This document shows, in pieces, positions 36,983 to 50,651 of a stretch of 64,000 bases of DNA. Position 1 is the stretch's first letter, and the number at the start of each line of letters is the position of its first letter. The translations under genes and the position numbers were made by a program. A model generated the notes under the pieces. It was not told the DNA's origin, made no database searches, and saw nothing but the letters and a program-made list of their open reading frames with translations. This DNA comes from Paramecium pentaurelia. Lineage: Eukaryota > Ciliophora > Oligohymenophorea > Peniculida > Parameciidae. The stretch covers positions 776,481-840,480 of the forward strand of contig CAJJDO010000012.1 in the NCBI GenBank assembly GCA_905183005.1. Reading direction: 5' to 3'.

Positions 36983-38915
36983 ATGCATCAATAATTGCCG
37001 CCAGAATAACTAGATAGACTTATTTGTTTAGAAGCTAGAATTCATAAGAAATCGAAAGAGGAAATCATATAAGAGCAATACTTATAGATGGAAAGTGAGA
37101 AGCAAACAGATGAAAATGATCGTAATAAGCTGAATGTAGATTCTAATAAAAAGTCTGATGACTTAAAATGTTCATTAAACAGCGAAAATTCTCCATAGAA
37201 TTTATTTCCATCATAGAATTTGAGTCCTGTTTAAAAGAAAAGCATAATTACTAAGAAGCATTCATAGTCAAAAAAAAAGAAAAAAACTAAAGAAGGATAA
37301 TAAAAAGATGTATTTTGATTGAAAAAAATTCATAGATCACTTAGTATTTGTAGTATTAAAAAAAGTAATAAAAAGCAAAGAAGTCTGAATAAAAATTAAT
37401 CGAGTATTCAATCTAAGACTCTCCATTTAAAAATAAAAGTCCATTACCATACGATCCAAATATAGAAAAATAACTCAAAGAAAAATAAAACTAAATTGCA
37501 ATTTCTGAGATAAAAATAAAAGAATTAGAAACTCATAACTCTGAACTTCGTGAAACTATATCGGTATGTATGAAAATAATTTTAGACTTTGACTGAGTAA
37601 CAATTGAAAATGTAAGATGTAGTTAAATTATTAGCTATAGAGAATGAAAAACTTAAAAAACAATAATTATAAACCTAATTGCAAACAAATAGAGTTAGAC
37701 TTGGTGAGTATGTGGTTTAGAGAGAGAAAACAGCTTTAGTTGATGTTTGGATTGATGGACAAGAATTAAGGGATGCCAAAGAATAGTCAAAAAAATTAGA
37801 GAATTTAAAAACAGATATTGAAAACAAAAAGAAAAACTCAAAAAATAAAGAAGAATAAGAAATGAGAACTCTAAATGTCAAGCTAAATTTTTTAATGAAA
37901 GAGGAATAATAATTATAAGAAGCAGTTGAGAGATTAGAAACAGAAAAGAATTTGCATATAAAACAATTAAAAAGAGTTTATGAAGAAGAACATGCAAGAT
38001 TTACAAAAAATAATGATTATCCATTAATAGGTGAAAGATATTAGGTTCTAAGTCTATTAGGAAAAGGTGGATTCAGTGAGGTTTATAAAGTAAATAATCA
38101 TTTAAATTAGGCCTATGATCTTTAAGAATTAAGAGAAGTAGCATGTAAAATTCATTAATTAAATTCTAATTGGTCTGATCATGCAAAACAAAATTACATA
38201 AGACATGCAATTCGTGAAAATAGAGTTCACAAAGAATTAAATCATCTTCATATAGTAAAGTTATATGATTCTGTTGAAATTGATAAATCTTCTTTTTGTA
38301 CAGTTTTAGAATTGTGTGACGGTCCAGATCTCTCTTATTATATTAAAAAGTATAAATGCTTTCCAGAAAAGGAAGCAAAAATGTTGATTGGATAAATAAT
38401 CTCTGCTATTAAATACTTGAATAATCATAAGAATAAAATAATTCATTATGATTTAAAACCATAGAATATTTTATTCCATCTAAATGAATTGAAAATTTCA
38501 GATTTTGGTCTATGTAAAGTTTTAGAAGATGACAATTCAAAATTATAACTTACTTCTCAAGGAGTTGGTACATATTGGTATTTACCTCCTGAATGTTTTC
38601 ATATGGGTGACTAACCTCCAAATATTTCTAGCAAAGTGGATATTTGGAGTATTGGAGTAATATTTTTTGAGATGCTGTTCGGTTAAAAGCCATTTGGCTA
38701 AGGTATCAGCTAAGAAAAAATATTAAAAGAATAAGTATATTTTATTTAAATCATAGATAATTGTAAAATCTCAATCAGTAACTTTTCCTTAGAAACCTAT
38801 AATTTCAAATGAATGCAAAGAATTCATTAGAGGTTGTCTTGCTTATAATCAAGTTGATCGTTTGGATGTGCATTAAGCTTCCAATCATTCATACTTTTAA
38901 AAAAAATAAAATTGA
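36983..38915 (+). CDS. Tousled-like protein kinase
   Basis: Nuclear kinase of the TLK family, which phosphorylates histone chaperones such as Asf1 during S phase (family knowledge). From ATG 36983 to TGA 38913-38915, about 620 aa. Introns at 37310-37335, 37564-37585 and 38735-38756. A Ser/Lys-rich N-terminus and coiled coil precede the kinase, as in TLKs. Kinase motifs are diagnostic: LGKGGFSEVYK, IIHYDLKPQNILF (HYD in place of HRD, typical of TLK), ISDFGLCK, VGTYWYLPPECF, VDIWSIGVIFFEML, and CLAYNQVDRLDV near the end. It converges with the ULK-like gene, 23 bp between stops. Confidence 0.9.
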
Positions 38916-38938
38916 TTATATTTCAATTATAAAACATT

Positions 38939-40636
38939 TCATTTAGCACACTTAATCTTTGCATTAACTAATCTTTAATTAAGGATATCTGTTAGAGTTT
39001 CTTTTGGCATTTTTCTCATCTAATTGATAAATGAAATTAAAATACTTATTCAAAATATCTCTAATCATTAAATCTAATATTGATATCACTTAAATTTTTA
39101 TCGAAAAATTCATTTATTTAACTAGTCTCTAATAAATCAATAAGACCAATTAATAGTTTTTATTATAAGTCTTCAGTTAAATTTACTTATCTTTCTCTAC
39201 TTTCTTCAATATAACTAATTAATAAAGAAGTATATAATTTCAAATTTGTAAATTATGGAGACATTAATTCATTTCTAATTTAAGTAGTTAAATCATTTTG
39301 TTGCATATGTCTAATGACTTTTTATGCTTCATTTTTAAATGATTCAATATTCATTAATAATTAATCACTTTCTCTTTGAAATGTAGAATTGAATTATTTA
39401 TATTCATTGCTACCTTAAAATTCATCCCATCTGCTTTCTCTTCTGTGATCTTATTCTAATTGTTTTTTTATTACATCAGTTTGGTTTTATGCTAATTTCA
39501 TAAGAAAGTAAGCAATAATAGCAGTTTTTTACGAAAAAGACAAGTTGCCATGAAGTTGAACAGCAGAAACTGTATTTTATTCTAATAGAAAAGATACCAT
39601 TTAGGCTAAAAATATAATTTTACTTCTTTCCCTTAAGAGCACCCTTAAATTTTAAAAGTCTTATTATTATTATTATTACTAAGGCTAATTATTGGTTATG
39701 TTGGTTCTATCTTATAAAACTTAATTTGTAGAAGCCTATTTTTTAAGCATTTAAGGTAAGTTCTATATTGGATTAGTATTAGAACTACAAGTAATTTATT
39801 TGGCTACATTAGGTTCTTCATAAAATGTGATTTGCATTAATTATTGCCAGTCTACTCTTTTACGAGGATCAACTTATAACATAGAACGTATAAGTTCTTC
39901 ACATTTTCTTGATAATTGATTTACATGTTTTGGGAATGAAATTTCTTTGTTATCAATTTGCATTATTAATCTAGCAATTGATTTATCTTCAAATGGGCAA
40001 AATCCAAATAAACATTCATAAAGTACAACTCCCAAAGACCAAACATCAGCTTTACAATTATAAGAACATCCTTTTAATACTTCTGGAGCCATATAGATTG
40101 GTGAACCTACCATAGTTTAGGTTAGATCATTATTATGAAGTAAACTTTTGCAAAAGCCAAAATCTGCTACTTTAACAATTTAATCATGGAAAAGAATGTT
40201 GGATGGCTTTAAATCTCTATGAAGTATATTTTCACGTACCAAAGATCTAATAATATATAATTTAACTAAATTACCTGAATGCATTTAGAATTTAAGCAAA
40301 TATTTTCATAGTTTCTGGTTCTGTTAGAAATTTTCTCTTTTACAATAATGCTTCTAATGTATCACCATTACAAAAATCATAAATCAAATACATATTGTTT
40401 TATGTTTTAAGCATTTCTATAAATTTAACTATATTCTGATTATCTATTTTTGATAGAGTTTGTATCTCATTAATTGTAAATTCATGTAATTTAGGTACCT
40501 CTCTAAACTTTTCCAATTTGACTACTTTGATTGCAACAATTTGATCATTTTTCATATTTTTAGCCCTATAAACTTTACCATATTGACCACTTCCTATTAC
40601 ATCTTGAAGAACATAATTTTCAATCACTTTACTCAT
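38939..40636 (-). CDS. ULK/ATG1-like protein kinase with long C-terminus
   Basis: Read leftward from ATG 40634-40636 to a stop at 38939, about 545 aa. Introns at 40247-40274 and 39020-39045. Kinase motifs in order: IGSGQYGKVYRAK, VAIKVVKL, LHRDLKPSNIL, VADFGFCKS, VGSPIYMAPEVL and WSLGVVLYECLFG. The style (short activation loop with GSPIYMAPE) is that of the ULK/Fused group. The C-terminal ~260 residues are helical (LLRERSKIIFLAQMVSFLLE), which could be an EAT/MIT-like domain as in ATG1, but that is inference. A second, related kinase lies at 53374-55311. Confidence 0.8.
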
Positions 40637-40787
40637 TTCAGTTAATTAATAATTTAAAATAAAAACCAACAACTAAATATTAATATATATTTAATTTATC
40701 AATATATGTATATTATTAATCTATTCTTTTTACTAAATTATATTAGATGTTGAGTATAACTTCTAAGAAAAACATTAATTTTTTTAA
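40637..40787. promoter_or_regulatory. Divergent promoter region (kinase / RPC6)
   Basis: A 151-bp interval between the ATGs of the ULK-like kinase (left) and the Pol III subunit (right). It must hold both promoters and leaders. It is A+T-rich and shows no recognised element. Confidence 0.5.
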
Positions 40788-41419
40788 ATGGAAATTTAAT
40801 TAAATGAGGAATAATAAAAAATATACAATTTAGTATTAAACTCAAAGAAATCAGGTATAACTAAAGCAAATCTTGCTAAAAATGCTGGACTCAATACAAA
40901 GGAAGTTGAAAAGATTATTAAAACATTAGAAAATAGAGATAAGATTAAATCAGTCCGTCCTAATGGAAGAACAACAGGAGTTAAACTTTGGATAGATTTT
41001 AATTAAACACTTGATTCTAGTTTACCTACAAATGTTTTTAGAACAGCTGAATAGGGTGTAGATGATGATTTGATAGAAAGAATTAAATAAAAACTAATTT
41101 ATTTTATGCAATAGTAATTTGATGGTAGAGCATCATTGGATGAAATACGTAGAGTTTATAAAGCTTAATAATCAGAACATTATGATGAAATGGATTTTGA
41201 TCGAATAATCAAGCTTTTATAATATGATTCAATATTAATCGAAGAAGAAAATTCTTTCTTCAAATTAAATCCATTTAGGTAGCAAAAATTTTAATTTTAT
41301 TTATCTTATTTACCTTGTTAAGTATCTAATAAATATAATTATTAAAGACATGTCCTGTATTTAATTAATGCAAACCAGGTAATACAATTAGTCCAGAAAA
41401 ATGTATTTTTGAATGGTGA
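40788..41419 (+). CDS. POLR3F: RNA polymerase III subunit RPC6/RPC34
   Basis: Subunit of the Pol III-specific initiation subcomplex with tandem winged-helix domains. From ATG 40788 to TGA 41417-41419, about 200 aa, with one 26-nt intron (41322-41347, AAG acceptor). The first winged helix reads KSGITKANLAKNAGLNTKEVEK; VKLWIDFNQ and FDGRASLDEIRRVY follow. The second exon supplies the diagnostic C-terminus PCQTCPVFNQCKPG, then ISPEKCIFEW. This Cys set matches the C-terminal cluster of animal and fungal RPC6 that binds a 4Fe-4S centre. The protein is shorter than the human subunit. Missing the intron hides the cysteine tail. Confidence 0.88.
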
Positions 41420-41543
41420 TTCAACTAAATTATTATAGATAAATAAAAAGATAATATAATTATTTAATATCACTTAATCTCAAATATGTAATAAAAATAA
41501 CAAATATAAATATCAAAAGAAATATTGTTATAATTTAATATTA

Positions 41544-44500
41544 TCAATAAAACTATTCTTCAGACATATAAAATTATTAACTAGTGAATCTACTCTAAGC
41601 TAAATTTTGATGCGTATTAGTAATTTTAGATTATGTTGTCATATCTTCACTTGTATTAAAAGGTTTTATTACTGACGTACTAGTTTTTAATAACTATTAT
41701 TTTATTTTAATTTATTACTTATCTTTTTGAAAATATTGAACATGTATATCCTAATCGCATAATAAATCTTTAGAGATGATTACACATCAAATCTTATCCA
41801 CATATTTTATGTATAGCAGCTAATCTTTAATAGAAGGCTTTGAATTCATAATAAGTTATGTTTTCATGCTTTCCTTTTTTATAATACTTTCTTAATAATT
41901 CTTGTACATTTTCAACTCCTTTAGTTTTCTTGTTTTATATTTAATTAAATAAATTTCGTAAAAAGGTTTCTCCTTTTAATTCATTTGGTTTGATTTATTG
42001 TAATTATTTACCATCATTTTCTTAGTTTTAAATTTATTTTACCATCTCTTCATAAGGTAATTAATCTACTTAATCTATTTTTAAATCAGCAGCCATATCA
42101 AAAATTTATTATACTTCCTCTTAATCAAATTATTCTTAAGGATCTATAGGTTATCGAGAAGGTTATCTTTAAACATTTGATTCCTTCTTCTACTTATCTT
42201 AAAAGAATTTAGTAGATTTTTAATTTTAACTTCTTTAAGTATCCATTTGTTTCTAAGATCCTTATTTAGAACTCATCTATATTTATTCATCTTCTGATTC
42301 ATGTTTTAGTAATGAGTCTTATGATTATTTTGCACTATGATTTTAAGTTTAATTTGAACTAACTCTTTCATTATCAAAACCATATTTTTAAACTACATTT
42401 TTAAAGGATTATTATTATTTTAACAAATTATTTTGATCTCCTCCTAATTAATTTAGATTTTTTAATGAAATTATTCCTGGCATTGCATCCATTAGTTTCT
42501 ATTAAATATCATTAGGTAATCCCATATTCAAAATCAAATTTTCTAATATATTTGTTAACAATTCAATATCTGTTTATTATTCTTATTCTATTGTTCTTTA
42601 TTTCCATTAAGCAATATATTCAGATGGATTTTCATCATTAACTTTTATTGCCATTTTTATAGGTTATTAAATAGTAGTGCTAGACCTTCTTATATGAGAT
42701 TATGATGATTATTATGAAGACAGACGAGATTTAGATTTCCTACTAACTTCATCTTCTTCTATTATCAAAGGTATCTTTGACTTATTACCTTCTATTATCC
42801 TTGTTGAACCTCTATTTGAAATTGTTCCAGATTATTAATCATCTTGAATATCTCTCATTGCATCTGTTGATTTTCTTGCAAATTTATTTTTTGTTTTATT
42901 AGCCAAAAAAGTTTCAGATTTTTTATATCCTCTTACTTATTTATTTTATTAAGGAGTATTTGAAATTTGTTAATTTTATTGTATTTAACATTATTAAAAT
43001 TAGGATTAATCAGTATATTCTGTTTAGATTCTTCTATCTGAAGGACTTGAATCATTTTTTCTTTCAGTTAAAGTAAGCACTCTTCCTGATGATGTTCTTT
43101 ATGTATCTTAAATTGTTTAAGCTTAAGTTAAATCAATATCTGGGATAGTTGAGTCTCCAATTTTCATTTAATTAATAGTAGATTTTCTAGCTATAGATGA
43201 AGTTAAATTTTAATCAGATTTTGATATAGAACTCATTTTTCGTAATAATTATGGATTTTCATTATTAGGGGATAAACTTTTTCTGACTTATTATTTTTAT
43301 TATTGTTACAAGAGCATACCACTTTTTTACATTTACTCTTCATCTAATTCTTATATTGATTTCTAATCAATAGTAGTTTATTTATTGGGTTGTTTGGGTG
43401 GATGAAATTCTGTATATGAATGTTAATAAACTCTCTTATTTTATGATGTATCTGATGTTTGACTATTATTTTTGTAAATCCTTTATTCTTTCTATGATTA
43501 TATATGTTAAGTGAAACTCATTCTTTATCCTACATCAGTACTTTATCTTTTTGTGTAATCACTATACTAAATCTATCGATTTGATTCACCACGATATCCA
43601 ATTGAAATATTATCTTCATCTGGAGCAAAATCAAATTATGATTTCATTTTACTTGTAGCTCTTGGAGAATCCTTGTTTGATTGATCTTAACTATTACCAA
43701 AATCCATTTGTAAACTTTTTTAATCTGCTGGTATTGATTTCTTCTTATTTAATTCTCCTGTTAATTGATACAGTTTTTATTATAATTCTTAATTCTCTTT
43801 TTATAATTTGGATATTTATTATTGTAATGTTTAATCTGAAACTTAAACTGCTTAATCTTAAAATGTTTTATTAGTTATAACTGACAATTATTTTTCTAAT
43901 TTTTATTTTTCATATAATAATTGAGTTCGTTCTTACTCTATAGCTTTTTCAGCAATTTTAGTTGATTCAATTTCTATATTCTATTACATTATTTAATTTT
44001 CCATTTATCTTACTCTATTCCACAATTCTGCATTTTCCATAAACTTTTTATCCAATTCTACATTCTTATTTGATAACTCCTTCTACAATTATTCTGTATT
44101 ATCTGCTCTTCTTAAAGGAGGTGCTTTACGATCTTTATTTGAACTAGACAATAATTATTAAGAATTTTATTAAGGTAACTTTTTCTCAGAATCTTATTTA
44201 AGTCTCCTTACTATAAATCCAGAAACAAATTTCATCAAAACTTTATATGTTTCATTTTAAACATTCTAATAGCTTTCATGTACATAATCTAAGAAATCAT
44301 TTAAGATATTAGGTATCATGTCTTATTGTGTTTATTATTTTTAAGTATCCAATATTACAGTTTCAATATCCATTGTCTTTTAAATCATTTACTTATGCAC
44401 TCCTTTTAATTTATCAGTAACTTATTAAGTTTATAAAGTATATCTATGATCAATTCTTTCATTTAAAAATTTCTATAGCTCCATAGAATGTTTATCACTA

Positions 44501-45258
44501 TCTTATACAATCTCTTATAATTTACTTTCATGATATTCCTATATAAAATAATAATATTAATTTACCTTCTTAAAATTTCTCATCACTTCTAAGATATCTA
44601 AATTTGTATCTGTTCCTTATGATATACATAATTTGATCTTTGGATCATATCTCTTCATTACAATTTATACATTTAATTTATTTGTTTACTTCAAGACTTC
44701 ATTTAATATGCATTTCTGATTATCATCTAATTCATATTACATCCTTGATGAATTGTTTAGAGTTCGATCATTTTATTATTCAAAAGAATTCAATCTAATT
44801 GATGGTAATATATTAGAGTTTTTGCTACTTAATTAACGATTCTTTATTCTTTCATTTTCAACCAATGGTGATTAAAAGCCTCCAACTCTAGCTCCACCCA
44901 ACCTTCCTGTTTGTCCTCCTTCCATCATTCTCTTTTTCATTCGTTACATCAAATCTGCTCTAGATAAAGGCTCTAGTTCATGTTCCCCTTCTGTATGCAT
45001 CTGATTGGCATTCTAAACTGATTTCAATACGTCTTTCCAAACTTAAGTATATTTATTGATAGCATGACTATAATCATTTTAATCTCTAGCTTAAAGCATG
45101 TAACATAGTTCATTTGAAGTATCCTCTAAATCTTACAGAAACTTTGGTAAACTTATAGAACTTCCTTGTTTAAGCACATTTTTGCTCAAACCCATAAGAA
45201 ATTCTCCTATCTTCTCTAATGTTGCCTTCTCTTACTAAGAAGCTGGTGTAAAAATCAT
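41544..45258 (-). CDS. Large Gln/Ser-rich coiled-coil protein, unknown
   Basis: Read leftward from ATG 45256-45258 (MIFTPASQQEK) to a stop at 41544, about 1210 aa. Introns at 44539-44565 and 41694-41718. A helical N-terminal domain (ISLPKFLQDLEDTSNEL, then YTQVWKDVLKSV) precedes a long coiled coil, a central disordered phospho-type region rich in Ser/Gln (repeated RKS and SxR patterns), and a helical C-terminal region (NELKGETFLRNLFNQI; ITYYEFKAFYQRLA) that could be a degenerate EF-hand or tether-binding fold. No family recognised. The size and composition resemble ciliate cortical or basal-body scaffolds. Confidence 0.65.
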
Positions 45259-45479
45259 TAAGCAAATAATATATATATAATATAACTAAGTCACATCAAT
45301 AATCAATAGGTTTCCTCAATAATGTTCAAATTATTACTCCCTATTCATTTTGCTTTTTAAATACACTACTTTAAATCACTTAAGATAGACCATTCTCTCT
45401 GATAGATTTCATTATTTTAGTAATCTTAATATAACTTGAATCTATATTACTTCAATTAATGGGTGATAAAATGAACTGT

Positions 45480-45885
45480 TATAAAAATTGCAAATATTTC
45501 AATATTAAGATAAACAGGAGTATTTTATTAAAATTACTCTATTTCTTCTCATCTAATTTATATTGATTTGATTAGTTTAATAATTATAGTCTTCAAAATT
45601 ATATTGCATCAATTCTTAATTAACTCTGTTTCCTATCAAAAAAAATCAGATTGTGATTCTCTTCAAATTATAAATCTTTAATGATGATTCATTAAAGATT
45701 CAAATTTTTTTAATATTATTCCATTTCTATTTTATTATTTTTACTTTTTTGATCTATTCCTAATACAGTACTTTTTCTACTTTCAACATACCATCCTTAA
45801 ATTTTATCATGGTTTAAGAAAGAACAAAACTTAATATTATGGCTATTTCATAATCTCTCAATAATTCCTAATCACTTATTATATA
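45480..45885 (-). pseudogene. Probable degenerate gene (frameshift and in-frame TGAs)
   Basis: Read leftward, ELLRDYEIA near 45850 shifts by one base into a frame reading FCSFLNHDKIQGWYVES and STVLGIDQKSKNNKIEM. That frame continues through two in-frame TGAs (near 45685 and 45595) while still looking like protein (NHNLIFFDRKQSQLR, LLNQSNQYKLDEK). No short GT...AG intron removes these stops. The picture is a decaying gene in the 860-bp gap between two large genes. The original family is not recognisable by eye. Confidence 0.35.
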
Positions 45886-46117
45886 TAAATAACTGATGTT
45901 AAATTTTCATTTATTTAATTATAAAAACAAAATATATTAAATTCTATTTATAAAGAATATGAGTAAAATTAGTGTTTCATGATGGATAAATACTCCTGTA
46001 AATGAAATATTTCTATAATATTAAATAATGGTAATTTTATAAAAAACATTAATGTTATTTTACTATATTTGAATATATTTTAATGTGGATGATTAATAAT
46101 ATTATTTTACTTTTGCT

Positions 46118-48268
46118 ATGTAATAAGAAATTAATGAAATTAATGATTAGTCTTCTAAATTTAATATGATAGTATCATCACTTGGATATTCAAACAAATA
46201 GTTAGAATAGTTAAAGTTTTAATGTAATTTAAAGTTGTTATAGAGAAGAGTAATTATGTTGTTTGGCTTTCCTTCAATAAATATAGAAAGTGACAAAATT
46301 CATGCTTATTTATAAGGAATACACACTTAAAGTGAATTTGAATAACTTAAAAAACTTAGAATTTTAATAAGTTTCATAGGAGAAGTTTCATAAATAAATG
46401 ATTGGAATGATAGATGTCAAATAATTAAATAGAGAGTGCTATAATTTTTTAATTTTCAAGGATTAGAAATTAGGTGGAATGATTAATAATGGTTAAATGA
46501 AATTGATTCCATTGTAACATTTAGGTTTAACAATCCCTATTATGATACAATTCCAAATAATAACTTTTCTTATGTATGTTTATTCAATCTTCTTGGTATA
46601 AAATTACCAAAAGAATTGAAATATCTTAAACATCAATCATTCAAATAAATACAGACTTCTAATCTAATAGATGATTTTCATTTGTTATGTAACATTGATG
46701 AATTTAATCTTGTTAGGAAAATAAGAATATTTATTCAAGATATTACAGATAGACTTAATGAATTTATGACACTAATAATTAATATTGAAACTATGCATAG
46801 TTTTGATATATAAAGTATAAAAAATCATTATTTAACATTATGTGATGAATTATAGAATATCCTAATCTCATTTACTCCTACAGTAATTAATTAAGATAAA
46901 ACTAAAGATTTATAAAAATAACTATTAATTATAGATGAAAATCACTAAGAAAAAAAGCAATAAATAACATTTAAAAAAACTATACTTACTACTTCTTCAA
47001 CCACAATCATTTAAAGAACTTTTGAATCAAAAACAAAGAAGTAAAAAAAAAAATTAAAATAAGAAGATTACTTAAATTGCAGATCTTCTCTTTTATATTT
47101 AATTGAAAATGTAGATAATAGTTTTAATTAAATTAAATAGAGTTAAAATTCATCCTAAATTTATGATAATGAGAATAGTAATGACTTAATATCATAAGTA
47201 TAAAATTAATTATTAAATAATGCAGGCTTTTCATAATTTAAAATTATAGAATATTCTTTAGAAAATATAAAATCAAAAATATTAACCTATGAATATATTC
47301 AATATAAGCTTGAATAATTAGGATATCCATGTATTAATTTGAATGAAAAATATCTAATATCAGTTTTATAAGAATATAAACTTTACAATTAAAACAAGAA
47401 AACTTTAATTGAAAAATTATTTAACATAATATCAGAATCCTTTATTTTTAACAATAGTTGTTAAGATGTTAATAAATAAATAAGTGATTTAGCCATAAAA
47501 TATCTATCATAAATATCAATCCATTATCCTATAAAAGAATTAAATAAAATTTTAAAAGCTTAATGCATTCTAAAATCAAAAATGTAAGACTATGATAATT
47601 TCAAAAATTAAAAATTCTCTTATGAAAAATTATCATAGATATTAAATCGCAAATTCCCTTAATAAGTATATTAAATAAAGTGTTCATCAACAAAAATAAT
47701 ATTTTAATAATGGGGTATTAACCAATTACTTGATATTTTTAATTTTTACGATCTTCAAAATATTAGAGTTACACGATCATATATTAATTAAGTTTGTACT
47801 TGTTTATAGGAACTGATTAATTTTAAAGAATTATTGTAATCCAATATTAATGTAATATAAGAGTTTATGTAAATAGAAAAATAATTCTTAGATGTAATAA
47901 ATTAACCTTTAAATTTTCATATAGATTCCTAGTATGATTAGAATTCAAATTTACTGCATTTTCAATACTTTATAGATGATGACATATTTAGTGAACAAAT
48001 AAAATAATAAATATTATAAATTTAAGATATTGATAAAATTAAGGAGATGCAAAAGCCTTAAAATTAAGAAAATGACAAAATTTATAAATTAAATTAAACT
48101 GATTTATATATGTTCAATCTAAATTACATAAACATACAAGATCAGTCTAATTTTTTATGCTCTCATAATTAATTAGACTCTCCCAGATTTAGTTTTATCA
48201 ATAAATCACAATAATAGTCAGATGATCAATTATTAGATTCTTACGAAGAAGAAGAATTTTATTCTTGA
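46118..48268 (+). CDS. Large helical protein, unknown
   Basis: A single exon of about 716 aa, from ATG 46118 (MQQEINEINDQSSKF) to TGA 48266-48268, unusual here for lacking an intron. The N-terminal third is helical with an ordered hydrophobic pattern (RVIMLFGFPSINI; LRILISFIGEVSQINDW). The middle is Lys/Gln-rich and disordered, and the C-terminal part is helical again, ending in an acidic tail (LLDSYEEEEFYS). The layout could suit an augmin- or tubulin-complex-type subunit, but no motif supports that. Treat as a conserved-looking hypothetical. Confidence 0.65.
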
Positions 48269-48361
48269 TATTTTATCAAGTGAAATGATTGATCTATAAA
48301 TATTCATTAAGTTTTAATTTATATATTAAATCTTAGTAATAAATAATTTTAATAAGAAAAT

Positions 48362-50612
48362 TCAATTTTATTGAAATTAACTTTTTTATTTTTTAGCAGA
48401 ATCACTCCTTTTTAATTGAAAGGCTTTCTATTAATATAATATAATAAATATACAGTTGATTAGCGATTAAAACTAGCTAATTAAGCAGCAATTTGTTGTG
48501 CAAGTTATTTAGATGATTCATCTCCTGAACTCATTTAAGTACGATATCTCATTTAAGCAGTTTTAACACTATTAAATTAATTTTTAAAATTAGTTTAACT
48601 AGTTTTTCTTGAATTAGATAGAGATCGACTAACAGGAATGGTAGTTTTAAGTTATGAAGTCATCAAAGGATTAAAAGTATTTTGATTTTCCTGGATTTTG
48701 GATGTAACTTAATATTTTTGTTTTAAGATTGTAATAGGTGTATTTTTTTATTTAAGTTTTTCTTGAGTTAATCTAGCTTATTAATTAAGTATTTAATTCA
48801 TAAGAATTTCTACTCTTTATTTTACATCAGTAGAATTTAATGAGTTATTATTTTTTTTTATAAATAATTATTATTGTAATTGTTATAATTAGGGAGACTT
48901 ATCTTTTTCATCTTGCATAGTATCAAATTTCTTATCTGAATTAGGTTATGTAAATGTATGTTTTTGAGGAAGAAGGATTTACTTTTTAATAAATATTGAT
49001 TATTAAATCTTTTGTTAATTAGTTTATGTATTTTGAGATTATTTAGTTTCTGTATCTTTCGATTATGATTATTTGTTTTAATTAGGTACTTTGATTATAA
49101 TGACAATTTTATTAGAGAGAGTGGATTTATTATTAAAAGGATGTGGTTTCAATAATTTTGTATGATATTCTACTTCTTCATCTTCTGGCTAAATTATGTT
49201 TTGAATAGATTACTATAGATTATTTGTCTACTCCATATAATTTTTGATAAACCTGATAAATCTAATTAAAGATGGCACTCGAATGTGGTACATAAGTATA
49301 AAATATCTCTATAGCTTTACCAAGCCATATTTCTACAGTTAATTTACTGGATTGATTGTTGATGAATCTAAGTTCTGTTGAAATACTATAGAAACTTAAT
49401 CCTGTCAACATAATCTAATGAATTAATTGATATGATTTTTACTAATTCTAAAATGACCTCTTCTGCCATTACCATCTCATAACTATTAATAGGGAATAAT
49501 TCTTCTAAATCTACATAAGTTAATTACATCAATCCTAAAATTTACATTTACAACATAGGATGATTATCATCTATAATGGTGAATAGTTTATTTTATTAAT
49601 TATTTTATGGTTGAAAAACATATTCTGATGCAAAAAGTGATTGACTTCTATTCTAATTGTTTCTTATCATGAAATTTTGAATAGTAATAACATCATTAGA
49701 TTTTTCATCATTTGGTAACATACTTGTAATAGATATCAATATTTCTTTAAAAACATTCTCTACAATTTGTGGATATGATAAAATTTAAGATTATTAAAAT
49801 GGTAAATTAATTGATTATGATGATTAAATTTTTTATAAAGGAGAACTGATTTCTGAATTAGCTCTTTATTTTTTATTAATTAATGACATTACAGTAATCT
49901 ATTGACACAATTTTATAGTATTCTATATAATACTCTTTAAGATTCTTAATGCTTTTTTAGCCATATCTAATGCCTGTTTATTTCTTATTTAAAATATAGA
50001 TTTTACTTTTTTGTTTCTGAAAATAGTAATGTAACTTGAAACATGAGTCTCAATCTTAAAAGTTTGTTTTAGATAATTTAAGCTAAGTTTAAACTTTCAT
50101 TTGAATTCTTTTTAAGTACTTTGCCTTTAATTTTGAGAATTTCATCACAATCTAATAATATTTCTAAGGCTTCATTTTGGACTGCATATTTCTTAAGTAT
50201 TATGGCATAATTTATTTTTGAGAATAAAACTGATGTGTATTAAACTTGAATTCTAAGTTAAGAATTTGAGTTACTAATTCTGTGTATAAAATTCTAACAA
50301 CTTGGCTGCTCTATTATGATACTCTAAAGCTTAATATTCAGGTATATCTTCTTATATAGCCATATTAGTAAGATCTGTTATAATGAGATCTGGAACATCA
50401 GGTTTTAAATAAACAATTTCTTAATTTTCTTCAATCTAATAATACTAGAAATGAGGAGTTACTTGAACTAGGAAATTCTATTCTGTATTTAACAATTCTC
50501 TTTTGAAAATGATTTTTTTCTATCTAACTATATCTATAGGAGATTTATTTGATAATTAAGCTGGTGTCATAACATTTTTATTATGAAAGGTATGAGCTTC
50601 TAATTTAATCAT
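48362..50612 (-). CDS. TPR-like helical-repeat protein, unknown
   Basis: Read leftward from ATG 50610-50612 (MIKLEAHTFHNK) to a stop at 48362, roughly 650 aa after removing several short introns. The N-terminal part (MTPAQLSNKSPIDIVR) leads into helical repeats: LEYHNRAAKLLEFYTQ, NEALEILLDCDEILK, ALDMAKKALRILKSI, typical of TPR-like hairpins. A Ser/Gln-rich tail closes the protein. The last intron (48430-48455 region) is inferred; without it the reading frame also stays open, giving a different C-terminus. No family recognised. Helical repeats suggest a scaffold or adaptor. Confidence 0.55.
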
Positions 50613-50651
50613 TTATTTATATAATTTATATATATATATATCTGATGGTTA

